A stretch of DNA of 64,000 nt from Solirubrum koreensis (GTDB lineage: Bacteria > Bacteroidota > Bacteroidia > Cytophagales > Hymenobacteraceae): contig NZ_BAABHA010000007.1 of NCBI RefSeq assembly GCF_039541855.1, forward strand, positions 133,865 through 197,864, given 5' to 3'. Made by a program: the position numbers and the translations under genes. The notes beneath the pieces were generated by a model that was given only the letters and a program-made list of their open reading frames with translations, was not told where the DNA came from and ran no database searches. This document shows positions 63,001 to 64,000 of the stretch, piece by piece. Positions within the stretch are counted from its first letter, which is position 1, and each line of letters starts with the position of its first letter.

Positions 63001-63144
63001 GTGAGCTTAGCGCCTCTGCTGAGTAGCTACATTCACATGTTGCTGAACCGCATCATCCCGGCCGACGCCCGCCTGCACGAAATGGTGCTCTACGACTTCC
63101 TCTTTCGGCACTACGAGTCTAGCCAGGCGCGGCAGAAGGTCTAA
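60058..63144 (+). CDS. class I lanthipeptide dehydratase LanB (2), divergent
   Basis: A 1028-residue second full-length LanB. N-terminal MRSRCTPFGLFAGCN and ESGIAYS match the glutamylation domain; the C-terminal GSEWLYHKLYCG and WFFIRYADPANHLRLRLHL mark the elimination domain. It starts at a GTG (60058; a TTG at 60052 is in frame), with no ATG nearby. It is a separate transcript and has no LanC or precursor beside it on its strand. Sequence similarity to LanB 1 is only moderate by eye (many substitutions in both domains), so it is an old paralogue, not a recent copy. Confidence 0.93.
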   Translation: MSNSYQFTPELILRAPLRPFDPAITEETITASLADENFLEALYLASPALHEECGKWRRGELTDSRRVARLRGAVARYLTRMRSRCTPFGLFAGCNVLCWGADSRVVLAADGHQRHTRLDMHYLCALAQHLTELEFIRPRLRYWPNSSWYRIGAEIRYIEHQSLPTGRIHQISSIEANPYVEQALAASAGGSSYAALLAILAPTDDADEQAEAADFLNALIGAQVLVSELEPTVTGPEFFEHLHGVLARLAAEAPDEQRLQAIDQTLVAVADLLAQLDQPPADAGGCYARIAALLKQLGVPLELDKLFQTDAILGLSNAGSVNTTLQANLRQAVEVLTRLTPAQPQTQLENFKREFQARYEEQEVPLLEVLDSESGIAYSERGSSYSPLIHDLELTAPVRTVRLAPQSGELQQFMQHKLREAERQKHYEVTLSPAEVQRFAAAAAPLPASLAVMFRPLAGGRVLLDSVGGSSAVNLLGRFAHAVPQIESIVREVSRQEQAHNPGVAFAELCHLPGRRLGNILQRPSFRALEIPYLAQSVLPASAQVPVQDLTLALRRGELVLRSRRTGERIIPRLGTAHNYTNEALPVYEFLCTLQHQGLQTQLKFGWESVALTAPFLPRLTFEKVVLEAASWHLPAAEFQPLCAAAPAEMPEQWRAFKERWQLPRFFTLADGDNELLVDADNPLLVSAWLDTIRSRSTVKLKEFLFDPASSWVRDAQGQPYAAQLIALMVRQSPCYADAPLLARPGHAIPTVPRHFSLGSEWLYHKLYCGQKMANRILREAVAPLVDELLTRGLIDQWFFIRYADPANHLRLRLHLPDVQRIGEVVHLVRVHVQPCLDRGYIWKNQVDTYNRELERYGRSTMLLSERLFCYQSTACLQQLLHTTPDDEAQLWLWSMRAIDELLEAFGQELPQKLRLLRGLKEAFAAEFGIDKALKRQLDAKYRHFRADIGLALTEQAWPIDAALRELAAAIRHQLDEHPDEVSLAPLLSSYIHMLLNRIIPADARLHEMVLYDFLFRHYESSQARQKV

Positions 63145-63190
63145 AAAAGTAATGGGTGGCCGTTACTTACGGCCGCCCATTACTTTTTCC
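63145..63190. terminator. bidirectional terminator overlapping the regulator gene end
   Basis: A near-perfect 19-bp stem AAAAAGTAATGGGTGGCCG / CGGCCGCCCATTACTTTTT (one mismatch), loop TTACTTA, with T-runs on both sides. It ends LanB2 on the plus strand and the response regulator on the minus strand; the stop codon of the latter lies in the loop. Confidence 0.85.
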
Positions 63191-63894
63191 TGCAAGGCAT
63201 CAAAGAAAGCATTGCGGTAAGTTTCGCCCAGCGGCACATAGGCCTTCATGTCCTTGAAAAGAATCTGGTTTCCGTCTAGGGCGCGTATTTTGTCCATCGA
63301 CACGATGTAGGACTTGTGCACCCGCATGAACTTCTTAGTTGGCAGGCGGTCTTCCAGATCCTTGATGTTGAGCAAGGTCACGATGCGGTCCTCGTGGGTG
63401 TTAATGGAAACGTAATTCTTCATGCCCTCCACGAACACAATCTCGTCGAAGTTGACCTTAGTCATTTTGCCCTTGCTCTCGGTCTTGACGAAGATATAGT
63501 CGTCTGCTTTCTCGGCTGGCTTCCAACGCCCCGAGGGCTCCAGCGAAGCGTTAAGCGCCTTCTGCGCCGCTTTCAGGAACCGCTCGAACGCTATGGGCTT
63601 CAGCAGGTAATCAATGGCTTCAAGTTCGAAGCCCTCCACCGCAAATTCGCTGTAAGCCGTGGTGATAATCACCTTGGTTTTGCCCTGAATCAGGCGCATA
63701 AAAGCCATGCCCGAAAGCTGAGGCATGTGGATGTCCAGGAAAATCAAATCGACGGGCTGGCGTTGCACCAGGGCCATAGCTTCGATGGGGTTGGTAAAGC
63801 TGCCTATCAAATTCAGGAAGGGCGTTTTGCCGACGAAGGCTTGCAGGATGTCGATGGCACCTTGTTCGTCGTCCACGATCAGACAGGAAATCAT
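63163..63894 (-). CDS. LytTR-family response regulator
   Basis: A 243-residue two-component regulator. The receiver domain has the acidic pair VDDE, phospho-acceptor Asp54 (IFLDIHMPQ), Thr in IITTAYS and Lys in DYLLKP. The DNA-binding LytTR domain (about 135-235) has IVFVEGMKNYVSI, MRVHKSYIV and the C-terminal VPLGETYRNAFF. Its last codons (MGGRK) are part of the terminator hairpin shared with LanB2. The gene for a probable sensor kinase ends 46 bases upstream. It may control the nearby lanthipeptide genes. Confidence 0.94.
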   Translation of the reverse strand: MISCLIVDDEQGAIDILQAFVGKTPFLNLIGSFTNPIEAMALVQRQPVDLIFLDIHMPQLSGMAFMRLIQGKTKVIITTAYSEFAVEGFELEAIDYLLKPIAFERFLKAAQKALNASLEPSGRWKPAEKADDYIFVKTESKGKMTKVNFDEIVFVEGMKNYVSINTHEDRIVTLLNIKDLEDRLPTKKFMRVHKSYIVSMDKIRALDGNQILFKDMKAYVPLGETYRNAFFDALQEKVMGGRK

Positions 63895-63940
63895 AGCTCG
63901 GGGGTCAGTGGGTCGGGATAGAAGGCGGCCAGTCGGCGGC

Positions 63941-64000
63941 TCAGAGCTCGATGCTCAGGGTGCAAGTATAACAGTCGGCTTCCTGACTTGTGGCGAGGCG
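63941..64000 (-). CDS. C-terminal tail of a probable sensor kinase, truncated by window edge
   Basis: On the minus strand the last 19 codons before TGA 63941-63943 read RLATSQEADCYTCTLSIEL. An ending of the type T(x)LxIxL is common in LytS-type histidine kinases, and the gene is immediately upstream of a LytTR regulator in the same orientation. The kinase itself lies outside the window, so this is positional inference. Confidence 0.45.
   Translation of the reverse strand, partial: RLATSQEADCYTCTLSIEL

Overview
The window is a high-GC stretch of a Bacteroidota chromosome, most likely a Hymenobacter-like member of the Cytophagales. The evidence is type IX secretion (T9SS) C-terminal signals on three secreted proteins, CarboxypepD/TonB-type outer-membrane receptors, Bacteroidota -7 promoter boxes (TAnnTTTG) without regular Shine-Dalgarno sites, and many Hymenobacter-typical accessory proteins. 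No species call can be made from sequence reading alone.

Positions 1-48200 are mostly housekeeping and accessory genes in short units. In order these are: the 3' part of an SNF2 helicase; a cupin and an AraC regulator; a HipA-like kinase paired with a DUF3037 protein; a T9SS-secreted GH13 amylase; a short UvrA paralogue; a Bcr/CflA efflux pump; MsrB; an LRR-protein kinase; an M3 peptidase; SelO; a GNAT enzyme; a phytase-like lipoprotein; a Ser/Tyr/Gly-rich low-complexity protein; a universal stress protein; a truncated IS630-type protein facing a LacI regulator and an FAD amine oxidase; an S1/P1-like nuclease/phospholipase; a small HTH/membrane pair; AsnA; a RecE-like nuclease facing a dNMP kinase; ThiL; several unknown small proteins; RlmD; a 1908-residue repeat adhesin with a GEVED/PKD partner; an SDR; and a BatE-like TPR/SH3 protein. 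A tRNA-Lys(UUU) at 48241 is followed by a strong terminator.

Positions 48490-64000 hold a class I lanthipeptide cluster. On the minus strand, in transcription order, are: a TonB-dependent receptor; a double-glycine peptide without Cys; a decayed precursor; two precursors with identical cores carrying a CCWC motif; LanC; a full-length LanB; a C39-peptidase ABC exporter; and an HlyD adaptor that has lost its periplasmic middle. A second full-length LanB lies divergently on the plus strand, and a LytTR response regulator with the tail of a probable sensor kinase closes the window. The inferred scheme is dehydration (LanB), cyclisation (LanC), then cleavage after Gly-Gly and export (C39-ABC plus HlyD), with possible control by the two-component system.

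The clearest regulatory discovery is upstream of asnA: a 28-residue leader peptide with eight Asn, a hairpin over the Asn codons, and a terminator whose 5' arm can pair instead with a copy of the terminator 3' arm lying in the leader gene. This is a complete textbook attenuator for asparagine synthesis. Other notable structures are a 21-bp tandem array (11-12 units) upstream of rlmD, a 28-bp perfect LacI-type palindrome, and paired hairpins between the precursor genes and lanC.
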